Part shown: in pieces, positions 1 to 11,445 of the stretch
Layout of the letters: each line of letters begins with the position of its first letter
Numbering within the stretch: position 1 is the first letter of the stretch
NCBI GenBank assembly: GCA_033439795.1
Contig: JAUTDP010000006.1
Coordinates: 1-64,000, forward strand
Direction: 5' to 3'
DNA from: Sordaria brevicollis
Taxonomy: Eukaryota > Ascomycota > Sordariomycetes > Sordariales > Sordariaceae
Length of the DNA: 64,000 nucleotides
The notes under the pieces: model-generated
Databases searched by the model: none
What the model was told of the DNA's origin: nothing
Seen by the model: only the letters and a program-made list of their open reading frames with translations
Made by a program: the position numbers and the translations under genes

Positions 1-2448
1 GGAATCACCCAGTTCTATGCACATCAAGCTGATGCCATCAACGCGCTACACGACGGACATCATGTGGTGGTGTCCACATCTACGAGCTCTGGAAAATCTC
101 TGATTTACCAGTTGCCTGTCATACATGCCCTTGAGCAGGATCGCAATACGCGAGCCATGTATATCTTCCCGACCAAGGCTCTGGCGCAAGATCAGAAGCG
201 GAGTTTGAAGGAAGTCATGAGCTTCATGCCTGGACTGGAACAGATGCTTGTTGAAACCTTTGATGGCGATACACCAATGCATGACAGAAATATTATTCGC
301 GATGATGCGCGCATAATATTCACAAATCCTGATATGCTGCATATCACCATCTTACCACAGGAGGAAAGGTGGAGGACATTCCTGCAGAACCTGAAATACG
401 TTGTTGGTAAGTGAAATTTACCTGTTGTCGTCGCGAGGGGTGTGGAACTGATGTTTCTTGCTCTGACAGTGGACGAACTACATTACTACAACGGCCTAAT
501 GGGATCACACGTCGCCTTCATCATGAGGCGACTGCGTAGGATCTGCGCAGCAGTCGGAAACACCCAAGTCCAGTTTATATCGTGCTCAGCAACCGTGGCC
601 AACCCAAAGGAGCATTTCACCACCATATTCGGCGTCGACAACGTCCAACTCATCGACTTTGACGGTTCCCCATCGGGTCGCAAGGAGTTCCTCTGCTGGA
701 ACACACCGTACAAAGACCCCGGAGATCCGTCCAGCGGGCGCGGCAATGCCAAGTTCGAGTGTTCCCGTCTTTTCTGCGAGCTCATCCTCCGCGGCGTCCG
801 CGTCATTGCCTTCTGTCGTGTCCGCGAGCACTGCGAGAAACTAGTCAATGCAATCAAGCAGGAGCTGGAACAGAGAGGTCGCGGCGAATGCATCCCAAGA
901 GTAATGGGATACCGCGGCGGTTACACAGCCCAAGATCGGCGGCAAATCGAGACAGAAATGTTTGAGGGCAAGCTCATGGGCATCGTGGCGACTACTGCTC
1001 TCGAGCTTGGTGTTGATATAGGCACTTTGGACTGCGTCATGACTTGGGGGTTCCCTTACACGATAGCCAACCTCAGACAGCAAAGTGGAAGAGCTGGCAG
1101 AAGAAACAAAGACTCACTATCGATCTTGGTTGGCGACAGTTTCGCGACTGACCAACATTATATGCAAAACCCAGACGAGCTCTTTACCAAACCGAACTGC
1201 GAGCTTCAGGTGGACCTGGACAACATGCTGGTCAAGGAGGGACACCTGCAATGCGCTGCATTTGAGCTGCCAATCTTGCCGGCCAAGGACTCCAAGTACT
1301 TTGGCGAAGATCTAGAAACAGTCTGCGAGGAACGGCTCCTCAAGGGTGACGGGGGCTTTTATCATTGCCATGACAGGTTTCGACCTCGGCCGTCACAGTT
1401 TGTATCCATCCGCGACACCGAGGAAGACCACTTCGCCATTATCGACATCACCAACGGCCGGAACATTGTCCTAGAGGAACTCGAAGCTTCTCGGGCAACC
1501 TTTACCATTTACGATGGAGCCATATTCCTACACCAGGGCAACACCTACCTCGTCCGGGACTTCAACCCCGACAAGAAAATGGCGCGAGTCGAAAAAGTCA
1601 AAGTGGACTGGACCACCCAGCAACGCGACTACACAGACATCGACCCGATAGAAACCGAAGCGATCCGACGAATCAACGGTTCCAAATCGCTGGCCTACCA
1701 CGGGGCCATCCGAATCACCCAAGTCGTGTTTGGGTACTTTAAGGTCGACAAGAAGAACCGTATTCTCGACGCCATCCAAGTCGACAACCCGCCCGTCGTC
1801 CGCTACAGTAAAGGAACCTGGCTCGACGTCCCCCGTCTCGCGCTCGAGATACTCGTTTCGCGCAGGCTTCACGTCGGCGGCGCCATCCACGCCGCCCAGC
1901 ACGCCATCATGAGCCTCATGCCCAACTTCGTCATGAGCATGCCGGGCGACGTGCGCACCGAGTGCAAGAACCATCTGAAGGAATTCGCCAGACGTGAAAC
2001 GCAAAGGAAGAGGCCCGCGCGTTTGACTTTCTACGATGCCAAAGGCGGCGCCGGCGGCTCGGGTATCAACACCAAGGCGTTTGAGTTCATTGACGTGCTG
2101 CTCAGAAAAGCGCTCGACCGAGTGTTGGCGTGTCAGTGCCGCGAGGGGTGCATCGAGTGTGTCTGCTCGGAAATGTGCAAGGAGGCGAATTCGGTCATTA
2201 GTAAAGCGGGCGCGGAGGTTATTTTGAAGAGTCTTTTGAATGAGGAGATAGACGTTGATGCTTTGCCGATGGGACCGGAGGAGAACAGTCCGGCGGGGGT
2301 GGAGACGGTGGTTTTGGCGAAGCCGGTGCCTCCAAAGAACAGGAAGACGGTTAAGATTATTGGGCTGGCGGGGGAGGAGATGGAGATTCTGGTTAATGAT
2401 GATAGAGGTGATGATAATGAGGAGGATGAGGAGGAGTATGGGCTATGA
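1..2448 (+). CDS. hrq1: Hrq1/RecQ4-family ATP-dependent DNA helicase, 5' end outside window
   Basis: Partial gene; the N-terminus lies left of base 1. Exons are 1-406 and 470-2448, joined across a 63-nt intron (GTAAGT...GACAG) that restores the DExH box VVDELHYYNG. Helicase motifs appear in order: Walker A (TSTSSGKSL), motif Ia (FPTKALAQDQ), DELH, motif III (SCSATVANP), and in RecA domain 2 ATTALELGVDIG and QQSGRAGRR. The C-terminal half is the DUF1998-type region with a four-cysteine cluster (CQCREGCIECVCSEMC), expected to bind metal, followed by a Gly/Asp/Glu-rich acidic tail. The DELH box plus this cysteine cluster is typical of Hrq1 (RecQ4-like) rather than of Sgs1/Bloom helicases. Family role: nuclear 3'-5' helicase in DNA crosslink repair and telomere maintenance. 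Family assignment rests on motif order and wording; the missing N-terminus was not seen. Confidence 0.9.
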
Positions 2449-4664
2449 TTGATGTTTATTATAGGAATATAGGTATCCGGATCTGGACGAAACCTTTTGA
2501 GGATGGGATAATATGGTTATTTGCTTTTCAGATAAGCAGTTAAAAGACTTGATATGGCATATTGAGGTGTTTGAAAGGCATATGCAAAACAAAATTATGG
2601 CTGAATTCAATAATAACAGGCATCAGCAAGAGATCCAAATGCCTGAAAATATTGACCCAAGGTATCAAGTTGATAAACAAAACAGTATCAGACTGTATAT
2701 AATTACCTTCCTTGAAAGACCCCAGCTTACCCCATAATCTTTTTCTATCTTCCCCATAAGACTTCATTACTCACTTATGCTTAAATTTGCATCCCCAGCA
2801 AATCATTTTTCCAAATTCAAGCACGTGGTGGTTCGGTTCCCGGAAATGAGGGTATCGCCATGAAAGCAAGGATATGCCTTCTTGGAAGAAGATCCACGCC
2901 AAACGCTTAACGTTCCACGAAACACTCAAAACAAGCTCGCGGGACAAGCTTTCATGGCAACTTCTGTGCAGCGAAGAAAGGAGGGACAAGAAAAGCCACC
3001 CGCCATTGGCATGCGAATCCATTTTGGCATTGGGCATTGGGGCCAAAAGTGATAGTCGTATGTACTTTGTTTCTTTCATATTGGCCGACTTGTCATGGCC
3101 TTTCTTTAGATGGGGCGTTTACTCAGCACCAGGCGAATGCGACGGTTCTGGCTCTTATTTTTATGAGGTGTCTATAATCTCGCATCTCACTCATCCCAGG
3201 CCCCCAGGTTCCACGTCCCTCGGGCTGTGCAGCGGTTACTGTAACTCCCACCTCGTCTCCCGTCAAAACCCGGGGCTGGGCGTATTTTGGAGAGAGATCC
3301 ACTATTGCGGGATGTTTATTTGGGAGGGCGGAGATTATGAACTGTTTTGGAGTTTCGACTTTTGACTTTTGACTTTCGATCTGTGCCACTTCCAAGATCA
3401 CCCAAGACAAGACAAAGCAAAATGATGATTGTCTGTCTGTCTATCTGCCTATGTACCTACCGATAGCAGCGCCTTGTATTTCCCAGTAGTTATCTATCCG
3501 TTACACAGTTGCACAACAGCATCTCCTCAACAAGCTTTTCGGCACTCGGATCCTGTCTCTCGATTTGCCGAATGATGTCAAGAAGAGACAATCTGCAAAA
3601 TGCACAACGAATGCTGAGATGGAAACATGTCACACTCTCACACTCGTTAAAATGCCCCCATTCGCGGCGGCCGCTCGTTCGAAAGCCACACATCATCGAA
3701 GCTAGCTAGCGAATGCATGGAAGGCTGGGCGAATGGGAATGCACTCCTTTTGGATACAACTGGGCTCCCAACCTTCCACTGGAGGTCCTAGCAGTCCGAA
3801 CTCCGTCCATCACCCAAAAAGGACCCCAGTCTGGTTTGAAACTGAACGTCGTCGGATGGGCCAAGATCGCCAAGGCCAAGCCAGTTGTTGCTGCACGAAT
3901 GGCTTCTTGGCGCTTGGCTAGGGGTCCCCCCCGGCCCAGGATTCAAGTTGTGTGTGAGAAAGTGGAAGTGATGAGGGTGGCTCCTGCTTGGTGCTGCAGC
4001 GCATCAAACCTCGAATCTAGACCCACGATAAACCGTCCATTTTCTGACGGCATGAGCCATGGACAACAATCGGGACGAGTGAGAGGATGAGCAGCAAGTT
4101 CAGCTCTTTACTCCTTCATTTTCGAGCAGACACCCTTGTCAGACAGGCATCCTTCCATGAGCCCTGAAGATACTCTCAGAAATATCAACGTCTCGCTAAT
4201 CTTTCTTTTCTCTTCCTCTTTTCATCTTGCAAACTTTCTGCGGTACTATTTTCTCCCCGGATATCTTCCTAATATAGGACCACCATCTACCTCGTACATT
4301 GTACTCGAGGTTTACAGGTCTCACCTACAGCTCCACCTGAACCTGAACTTTGGTCAGGTTGTGACGCCTACCGAATCCAGTCCTTGACCGCCTTCACCTC
4401 ACCTCTTGAGTGGCTTGCAGACTGAGCTCTTTTTACAACCTTCTCTTGAGTCCCCACCTTCTGTTGATAACTCGCCCTTGCTGGAACAACTTTACATCAT
4501 CCTGTCGATCTCGAACAAACGACACCCGACGGTAACAGACATACATCTCTGATACAAGGAGGCGCGCTGCCGGGAAGCCACCTGCCTACCACCCCTCAAC
4601 CTCACTTCACCTAGAGGAATAACGCAACCCACGACATATCTCTGTATACGACCAAAAAGACACC
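2449..4664. other. Intergenic region and 5' leader of the exchanger gene
   Basis: No convincing gene. It holds the 3' flank of the helicase gene, a short degenerate pyrimidine microsatellite near 3430 (TGTCTGTCTGTCTATCTGCC), and from about 4100 a CT-rich stretch like fungal 5' leaders, ending at CACCATG of the next gene. Short open frames here lack codon bias or recognisable motifs. Confidence 0.6.
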
Positions 4665-6528
4665 ATGACGTCGCCCTACCACACGGCGGCGCGAGAAAAG
4701 CGCGCTGCCGAGCGTGCCTCGGACGAGAGAAACACCACTCTGCCCGTTGCCTCTACCGAAACGGAACGCCCTCATCACCCTCACCACCTGCATATTCATC
4801 CACCCGCCCCAAAGTCCTGGTTCCCCGTTCGCGAAGCGGGCGAGAGTGGCCGGTCCGGCTTCCACCCGTGGCACTTCTTCCGCGTAATAGCCCGCTCGTC
4901 GAACCTGGCGTCTCGTATAGTGAACATCCTTTGGCCAGTGGTACCTGCGGCCCTTGCCGTCAGATATGCTGCCCCCCACCAGGAACTCGCCATCTTCATT
5001 CTTGCGTACATTGCCATGGTGCCGTGTGCGAACTTGGTCGGCTTTGCGGGACAGAACTTGGCCAAGAAGGTGCCGCATGTCTTTGGCGTGTTGGCTGAGA
5101 CGACGTGAGTATAAATCTCCATTCTTGTTTCGTTGTTCGACCGTGTTTCTAACATTTGATCCCTCTCAGGTTCGGTTCACTGGTCGAAATTATTATGTTC
5201 ACAGTCCTGATCAAGCAGTATCACCCGCCCAGCCCGGAACATGCAGTAGACAACACCCAGGTTGTCAGGGCTGCAATCCTAGGCTCGATTCTTGCTACCA
5301 TGTTGCTCTGTCTAGGCTTCTGCTTCATTGCTGCTGGTTTCAAGCGTAAGGAGACGCACTTCAGCGAGATTGTGTCGGAGGCTGGGTCAGGTTTGCTGCT
5401 TACGGCGTAAGTCCGACATAGTCCCCTCCGTGTCTAGAAGACGTGAAAGTACTTACCCGTTTCTTCTGCCACAGGGGCTTTGGCTTGGCCGTACCCACGG
5501 CATTTTATGTAAGCGTTGAGGATTTTGTTTTACTCTCAGGGAATAGTGTTGGGAATGCTAACGGAAAAATTAGACCGCTCTCTATGGTCGCTACGATACG
5601 AATGAGCTCAAACGTAAAACACTTGAAATTTCGCAGAGCACGGGTAAGGGTCAAAAACTTCTCTTTCACTATAAGATATAGTTTCGGGAATGCTGACGAA
5701 AAGATTGTTTGATTGTGTCGAAATGTAGCCGTCTTGCTCATCATCGCCTACCTTGTGTACGTCTTCTTCCAGATGCGCACTCATCACGGTATCTATGACG
5801 CTGTCTTTGAGGCCGACCATGAGCGCGACGACGACAAGCATAAGGAGCTTCGCAGTCATCGCCTCACGCTCGTCGAGTCCATCATTGCCTTGACCATCGG
5901 CATCGGCCTTGTCACCATCATCGCCATCACCCTTGTTGACAAGATTCACTACCTGGTGGAGAAGCGCGGCGTCTCGGATGCCTTTGTTGGCTTGATCATG
6001 ATTCCACTCGTTGAGAAGGCTGCTGAACATTTAACAGCCGTGGAGTAAGTCAAGATCCCTGACCTTTGTCGAACAAGTAACTAACTAACCCTACTCCAAC
6101 GTCAGCGAAGCATAGTAAGTCACCTCTCTGGGCGTCATGGCTTTAAGAATTAACTAACACTAGCCCACCCTAGCGATAACTCTATGAACATAGCACTATC
6201 GGCCGTTCTCGGCTCAACTCTTCAGACAGCGCTACTCAATGGGCCGCTTGCTGTGATAATTGGCTGGGGACTCGGTGTGCCCATGGGATTCAACTTTGAG
6301 GTCTTCGATCTGGCTATGCTCCTTCTCGCTATTTTGACGGTAGGAAACTTCCTGAGGGACCAGAAGAGCAACTACCTGGAGGGGGTGTTGTGCGTTATCG
6401 TATACGTCGCCATAGGTGTTGCTGCCGCACATTATCCTAACCCTCATGCTCTCCACGAGGCGTTCCCAGGGAATGGTACGATAACGACTGCTCCAGAGAC
6501 AGCAGGTTCGGAGGCTGGCCATCATTAA
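4665..6528 (+). CDS. Divergent CAX-type Ca2+(cation)/H+ exchanger, seven exons
   Basis: Exons 4665-5104, 5170-5406, 5475-5508, 5574-5643, 5729-6044, 6106-6114 and 6174-6528 splice in frame to 486 residues. The N-terminal ~60 residues are hydrophilic and His-rich; about eleven hydrophobic segments follow. The first repeat has VGFAGQNLAKK and TTFGSLVEIIMF; the second has VEKAAEHLTAVDEAYDNSMN then LGSTLQTALLNGPLAVIIGW. An acidic/His loop (EADHERDDDKHKELRSHR) lies between the halves. Layout and order match CAX/Vcx1 vacuolar antiporters, which use the proton gradient to load Ca2+ into vacuoles. Oddity: canonical CAX carries GNxxE in repeat 1 and GNAAEH in repeat 2; here the conserved Asn is replaced in both (GSLVE, EKAAEH), while the Glu residues remain. 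Ion specificity is therefore uncertain. The ATG follows a good CACC context. Confidence 0.85.
6106..6114 (+). other. 9-nt microexon of the CAX-type exchanger
   Basis: Nine bases (CGAAGCATA) sit between a GTCAG acceptor at 6101-6105 and a GTAAGT donor at 6115. Phases fit on both sides (GA|C ... TA|C), giving V-D-E-A-Y-D-N-S-M-N. Without it the frame between the AAEHLTAV and NSMNIALS segments would be broken by stops. Both flanking introns contain CTAAC branch-site sequences. Confidence 0.8.
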
Positions 6529-7202
6529 CCCAGTGACTATGGGTCTGTGAGAGAGTATGGGAAGCAAAAGAGTGGGCAGATCAGTTTCTGATGATTTTAT
6601 GTAAAAGGAAAGTTGATTTGCAGGAGTTCCAATAAGGGATGATGAAAAGTGGAGCATAGGGAGGATGGCTGTTGCTTTTGTCTCGTTTCAGTGAGACTTA
6701 AGAGAAGATTAGGGAACAAAGGTGAATGAATCATGATACAAAATCAATCTCAGAGTCGGTGTGTCGTCAAGTTGGTTGCTTTGAGTGTTCTAAATGATGA
6801 ACTTGGATATACCCCTAACCCTAAGCCAGTATGCAATGTCGTGGAGCTTGGGCCACTCGGAACACTGCCCTGTAGCATCAAGCGTCAGCGCCCTGACCGT
6901 GGGGGAAGGGGCCGCCCGCCGTTGCGACTGGGGACGTGGCCCGTCCAATCCATTCGTCCCCGAGATTGAAGCTTCCACGACGGAGCTTACACCACATGCA
7001 GTTTCTCTACCGATCAGGGCATCACCACTACCCACCCACGAATACTATCGGGACCAGATCCTTTGAAGCTGGGATAGATACTCGATATCCAATTCACCGG
7101 ACGCTGAACGACTGAATCCGGGAACGCCGCCTACCCCAAACAGGGAGCTTGCTGCTTCAATCGAGCGAGACACCGACGCATAACACGACAACAACATAAA
7201 AG
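6529..7202. other. Intergenic, 3' flank of exchanger and promoter of Yip gene
   Basis: Stretch of 674 bases between two co-directional genes. No coding signal was recognised. It contains one short CCCCTAACCCTAAG run near 6810, too short to call telomeric. Confidence 0.5.
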
Positions 7203-8408
7203 ATGGCTTCACTAGGTGGTAAAGACTACCACCGTCAACAACCGATGCTGGACGACGATGATCTGATAGACCCTGACGATGGTAAGCTTTACCAGTTCCT
7301 TTCATTCACGATCTCTCCCGCATTTCCGGTGGTCTACACGCCATCGAGAAGCTTTCCATCAGAGGGAGGAGGGGTGGCTGGTCTCATTGCAGCCTGCCTA
7401 CCCAGAGACATACTATCCTCATTACCTCCGACACAACAAGGACCTAGGAGAAATGGCTAACAAGAACGGCTTATAATACAACCAGCCGACCTCAACGACT
7501 TTGACGACCCTCTCGCTCCCTCCTCCTCCTCCCGCGCACCCCTAACCGGCACCATCGGCTCCTCCTCCTCCGCAGCCGCCGGCGGCTCTTCTTCCTCCTC
7601 CACCGGAAACACGCAATCAGCCTGGACCAACCGCATCCCCGGCGAAGACCGTCGCGCGCCCACCAACACCATTGACGAGACGGTCTGGGAGACGCTCCGC
7701 CGCGACCTGTTAGCCGTCTGGTCCAAGATGCGTGAGGTGCTCTACCCGCGCTACCTATTCGGCGGGACCATGCTCGAGTCTGAAGACGGCCTTCGCGGAG
7801 CGTACGCCAACATCCGGAACGCCGGGCTTTCCGGGGCCAGAGACGAGCTGACGGGGTTGGCGAGCAGGGTGATGGACCCGGAGAGTCTGCTGCAGCAGGG
7901 GAATATGAGTCCCGGACTGCGGGACTGGGATCTCTGGGGCCCGCTCATCTTCTGCTTGTTGCTGAGCACGCTGCTGAGCTTTAGGAGCAGGGAGCAGCAG
8001 AGGGAGATTGTCTTTAGCGGCGTGTTTGCGATGGTCTGGATTGGTGAGGCGGTGGTGACGGCGCAGATTAAGTTGTTGGGTGGGAATATGTGAGTACCTT
8101 GATGTCCAAAGGGTTGACGAGGAATGAGACTTGTGCTAACAGCGACAAAAAAACACAGCTCCTTCGCTCAAAGCGTTTGTATCATTGGATACACCCTCTT
8201 CCCTCTCGTCTTGGCCGCTATGCTCTCCGCTCTCTCGCTGTACTGGATCGCCAGGATCCCGGTTTACCTGCTGCTTGTGGGCTGGTCCTTTGCGGCGGGT
8301 GTGAGCATTCTTAGTGGAAGCGGCGTTGTCAAGAACAGGGTTGGGTTGGCCGTCTTCCCTCTTTTGATCTTCTATTTCGCTCTGGGTTGCTTGTGCTTCA
8401 TTAGTTGA
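7203..8408 (+). CDS. Yip1-domain Golgi membrane protein (YIPF6/Yip4-like)
   Basis: Three exons (7203-7281, 7486-8089, 8159-8408) join in frame to 310 residues. The first ~85 residues are cytosolic and low complexity: an acidic start (DDDDLIDPDD) and Ser/Ala/Gly runs. A typical Yip1 entry follows (DETVWETLRRDLLAVWSKMR, then VLYPR), then five hydrophobic segments starting at GPLIFCLLLSTLLSF and ending FPLLIFYFALGCLCFIS at the C-terminus. The DLR/L..VW..K..VL.P motif and the absence of a soluble C-terminal tail fit the Yip4/YIPF6 branch, which works with Rab GTPases in Golgi transport. The start is the first ATG after a clean leader, and the intron 1 phase (G|CC) is consistent. The branch is my best guess within the family. 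Confidence 0.85.
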
Positions 8409-8812
8409 TTGGGTTGGGTTGGAATGGCTCGTCAGAGACAAGGGGGGTTGGTCATGCTTGTTGGCGTCGAAGGTACAAAAGAGACACAATGGAAAGAGGA
8501 GCTTCTGGGAATCATTACGTTGCGTGCCAGATCATAGCAACAAGTCAATTTGATACTGTTGGGATTTTTGCTCCCATTGCATGTTCTTGTTCCGTATGGC
8601 ATTGCCTTGGCTATGGTAGTGGAAATATCTTAAGGAGCGCTGAATTTCGTTAGTATTAAAATATACAGCATCTTTAGGACGCCTGGAGTATTTGGTTCTC
8701 CATCTATCATCGCTTATCCAGGCTCCCAGATATGATTTGCCTTCTGGCCATCACATACCATCCTCCACAAGGTAAATCACACCCCCTCCATCCTCACACT
8801 TACCATCATGTT
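8409..8812. other. Convergent 3' flanks
   Basis: About 400 bases between the stop of the Yip gene (+) and the stop of the G-patch gene (-). Nothing but presumed 3' UTRs is visible. Confidence 0.6.
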
Positions 8813-9577
8813 TTACCCACTACCCCCATTTCCCTTCCCCAAATACCTCTCCAAATCCGGTCCCCTCCCCCACAACTCCCTCTGTATCCTTTCCCCCCTC
8901 TTCTTCTCCTGCTCCTGCATCTTCCTCACCTTTTTCGCATCCAACAACTTCTCCTTCTTCTTCGGCACCGGCACACCACCCTTCGGTACTTCTATCCCCA
9001 ATCCCAAGTGGTCATCCTTCTTCTTCGGCTTGATAGGAAACTGTATCCCCTGTTGCGAAGGACCGAGACCTTGCCGGGCGTCTGGATCCCAACCTTGGGC
9101 TGATAAGGTTTTTAGGCCCATGCGGGTGCGGTCGAGGGCGGATGGGGGGAAGGAGTGTGGGAGGCGGGATTGGTGCGCGAAGGAGGACTGGTGGGATGAG
9201 AGACCGAGGGGTGTGGGAGTGTAGGGGAGGTGGCAGGTTGGGCAGGTTACTTGTTGTGGTGGGGGTGGTATTTGTGGTTCATCTTTTGATGTTTTGGTGA
9301 TATCTGTTGTTGATGGTGGCTGTTCCTTTTCTGGTTGTTTATCCTTGGCCTTGTTGGCGAGAACCATGTTTAGATACAAATCAGCTACGTCGAGTTTTGG
9401 CTTGGCTTTTGATGATGATGTCGAACTGGTTGAGTCGAGGTTGCCATCGGAGGCGGGGACGAATTTTATTTGTTGTTTGTATAGACCCGTGCCGAAGGGG
9501 CGGAGGTGGTGAAGGGGTGTGTCTTCTTCTTCATCGTTCTCTTTAGCCTCAAAGGCTGGTCGTTTTGGGGAACTCAT
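8813..9577 (-). CDS. G-patch domain protein with Cys-Cys-His-His-like segment
   Basis: Single exon, 254 residues. An acidic N-terminus (KENDEEEDTP) and a Ser/Lys/Pro-rich linker lead to a possible zinc-binding stretch near residues 110-135 (CPTCHLPYTP ... SSHQSSFAHQ). A G-patch follows at about 150-200: RMGLKTLSAQGWDPDARQGL, then GPSQQGIQFP and HLGLGI. The C-terminus is a strongly basic helix (KKKEKLLDAKKVRKMQEQEK) ending in a Gly-rich tail. G-patch proteins usually bind RNA or activate DEAH helicases; the arrangement resembles the C-terminal part of animal GPANK1-like proteins. Target and partner cannot be read from the sequence. It shares a 605-bp divergent promoter region with the dehydrogenase gene at 10183. 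Confidence 0.8.
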   Translation of the reverse strand: MSSPKRPAFEAKENDEEEDTPLHHLRPFGTGLYKQQIKFVPASDGNLDSTSSTSSSKAKPKLDVADLYLNMVLANKAKDKQPEKEQPPSTTDITKTSKDEPQIPPPPQQVTCPTCHLPYTPTPLGLSSHQSSFAHQSRLPHSFPPSALDRTRMGLKTLSAQGWDPDARQGLGPSQQGIQFPIKPKKKDDHLGLGIEVPKGGVPVPKKKEKLLDAKKVRKMQEQEKKRGERIQRELWGRGPDLERYLGKGNGGSG

Positions 9578-10182
9578 TGCGAGTTCACGCGCCCAAATCT
9601 ACTTGGCCCTGCTGGTGTGTGAATATGTGAACTGAAGCTGGAGGAGGTGCTGGACGAGCTCGGTAAATCGGCACGCGGTTGTAGAGAACTTCTGGGCGGC
9701 GTTGATGTGAAGTTTAAAGGAGCATCAAGTGATGAAGTAATTGATAGAGGGTTAGTTCGCGAGAGAGAACCTTGATGCCCGCGCTTGATATGGTGGGTGG
9801 GGGCCTGATGCCTGCCGTCGATGCGGCTCCTCCGTTCCCGGCCCCGGTCCATGTTTGGATCGATGGATCCGTTCCATCGGACTTCGGCCAGTTCTTTGGT
9901 GGAGTGGGCCGCTAATTATAGCCCCTGAGCCCCTGACGTAACCGTGTTTCGAGCCTGCCGCTGGTTCAGTGCCCCTGGATATTTTGTCGGAGCCTGGAGC
10001 CAAAACCTTTGGGCAACACAGTTGGATGTCCAATTGCGACAGCTTCTCCTTTCTCGAGCTGCTTGTTGGCGTCTTTTTGCGATCTGTCTGTTCTTCCGCC
10101 TCAACAATATACGCGACCCGAAGAATGATATTATAACGAGACAGGCAACATCTACAACTCGCTCGACAACCCATCCTGCATA
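9578..10182. promoter_or_regulatory. Divergent promoter region
   Basis: A 605-bp interval between the divergent starts of the G-patch gene (-) and the SDR gene (+). No specific operator or TATA element stands out. Confidence 0.45.
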
Positions 10183-11445
10183 ATGCCGATCCCGTTCCTC
10201 GCCAGTATTGTCTTCGACGGGTGGCCATCATGGCTGCCTGGACCGTGGGCTCTCACCAAGACCGGTAGTGCTCTAGGAGCCGTTGCTGTCGCAAAGATCT
10301 ATGCCAGCGGCGCGACATGTACGGCGGAACGAAATATGCACGGTCGCGTTGTCATGATCACCGGCGGCACCTCAGGAATTGGAGCCGCTACAGTCTACGA
10401 GCTTGCTAAACGAGGCGCCCAAGTCATCCTCCTCACACACCATGAGCACAACGACCCCTTCCTCGTCGACTTCATCGATGACATGCGCGATAAAACCAAT
10501 AACCAGCTCATCTACGCCGAACAAGTCGACCTACGCTCCCTGCATAGCATCCGAAAGTTTGCGACAAAATGGGTTGACAACGCCCCTCCCCGCCGCCTCG
10601 ATACCATCATCCTCTGCGGAAACACCCTTACGCCGCCCGGGAAGGAGAGGACAGAGACAGCGGATGGGATTGAAAGTACCTGGCAGGTTAACTACCTCTC
10701 CAACTTCCATCTCCTGGGCATTCTCAGCCCTGCGATCCGCGCGCAACCGTTCGACCGCGACGTGCGCATCATCATCCCGACCTGCCCCGCTTACATCCGT
10801 TCGCCGTCGCTGGATAAAGCTTTGGATAAGAAGGACTGGTCCCCGGATAAGGCATACGCGCGCAGTAAGCTGGCTATGATGGTGTTTGGCAAGGCATACC
10901 AGAAGCATCTGGACGCGTACAAGAGGCCCGATCAGCTTCCGATGAACGCGCGGGTCTTTCTGGTAGACCCTGGATACACGAGAACGCCCGGCATGCGCCG
11001 ATGGCTTACCAGAGGCACTGTGTGGGGTCTGCTTGTGTATCTGTTTCTCTACGTGTTCTCATGGGCTTTCCTCAAGAGCGCTAGGATGGGCGCGCAGTCC
11101 ATTCTGTGGGCCGTTATGGAGGGTAGTCTTGTTCGCGATAAGGGCGGAAAGGTGGTCAAGGAGTGCATGGTGGTGGACTGCGCACGGAAGGATGTGGATG
11201 ACGAAGCTATAGCGAAGAAGCTGTGGGAGTCAAGCGATAAGCTGATTGAGGAGAAGGAGAAGTATGCGGCAGAAAAGAGGGCAAAGCAAAAGCAAAGGGA
11301 GAAGGAGATAGAAGAAGAGAAAAATGAGCGGGAACGTGTTGAGGAAATTGAGGCTCTGGTTAACCAGATCAAGAAGGGGAAGCAAAAAGAGAAAGAAAAG
11401 CCCAAGAGTGGGAAGGCTGCGAAGAAGGGAGAAAAGACTGCCTAA
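10183..11445 (+). CDS. Env9-like short-chain dehydrogenase/reductase with charged C-terminal coil
   Basis: Single exon, 420 residues. The N-terminus (PFLASIVFDGWPSWLPGPWA) is hydrophobic and probably membrane-associated. The Rossmann fold begins with MITGGTSGIGAATVYELAKR (TGxxxGIG), and the catalytic motif is YARSK near residue 228, so Tyr and Lys are present. The usual NNAG after beta-4 is replaced by LCGNT. A hydrophobic segment (WGLLVYLFLYVFSWAFL) precedes a ~90-residue C-terminal extension almost wholly of Lys/Glu (EEKEKYAAEKRAKQKQREKE), predicted to be a long charged helix. Best match in memory is yeast Env9, a lipid-droplet oxidoreductase linked to vacuole morphology, which lacks so long a tail. 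The substrate is unknown. Confidence 0.8.
   Translation: MPIPFLASIVFDGWPSWLPGPWALTKTGSALGAVAVAKIYASGATCTAERNMHGRVVMITGGTSGIGAATVYELAKRGAQVILLTHHEHNDPFLVDFIDDMRDKTNNQLIYAEQVDLRSLHSIRKFATKWVDNAPPRRLDTIILCGNTLTPPGKERTETADGIESTWQVNYLSNFHLLGILSPAIRAQPFDRDVRIIIPTCPAYIRSPSLDKALDKKDWSPDKAYARSKLAMMVFGKAYQKHLDAYKRPDQLPMNARVFLVDPGYTRTPGMRRWLTRGTVWGLLVYLFLYVFSWAFLKSARMGAQSILWAVMEGSLVRDKGGKVVKECMVVDCARKDVDDEAIAKKLWESSDKLIEEKEKYAAEKRAKQKQREKEIEEEKNERERVEEIEALVNQIKKGKQKEKEKPKSGKAAKKGEKTA

Noticed and set aside
6806..6826. Short CCCTAA-like runs here and near 52670, considered as telomeric repeats
   Set aside because: Only two units each, unflanked by further repeats; chance is enough to explain them.
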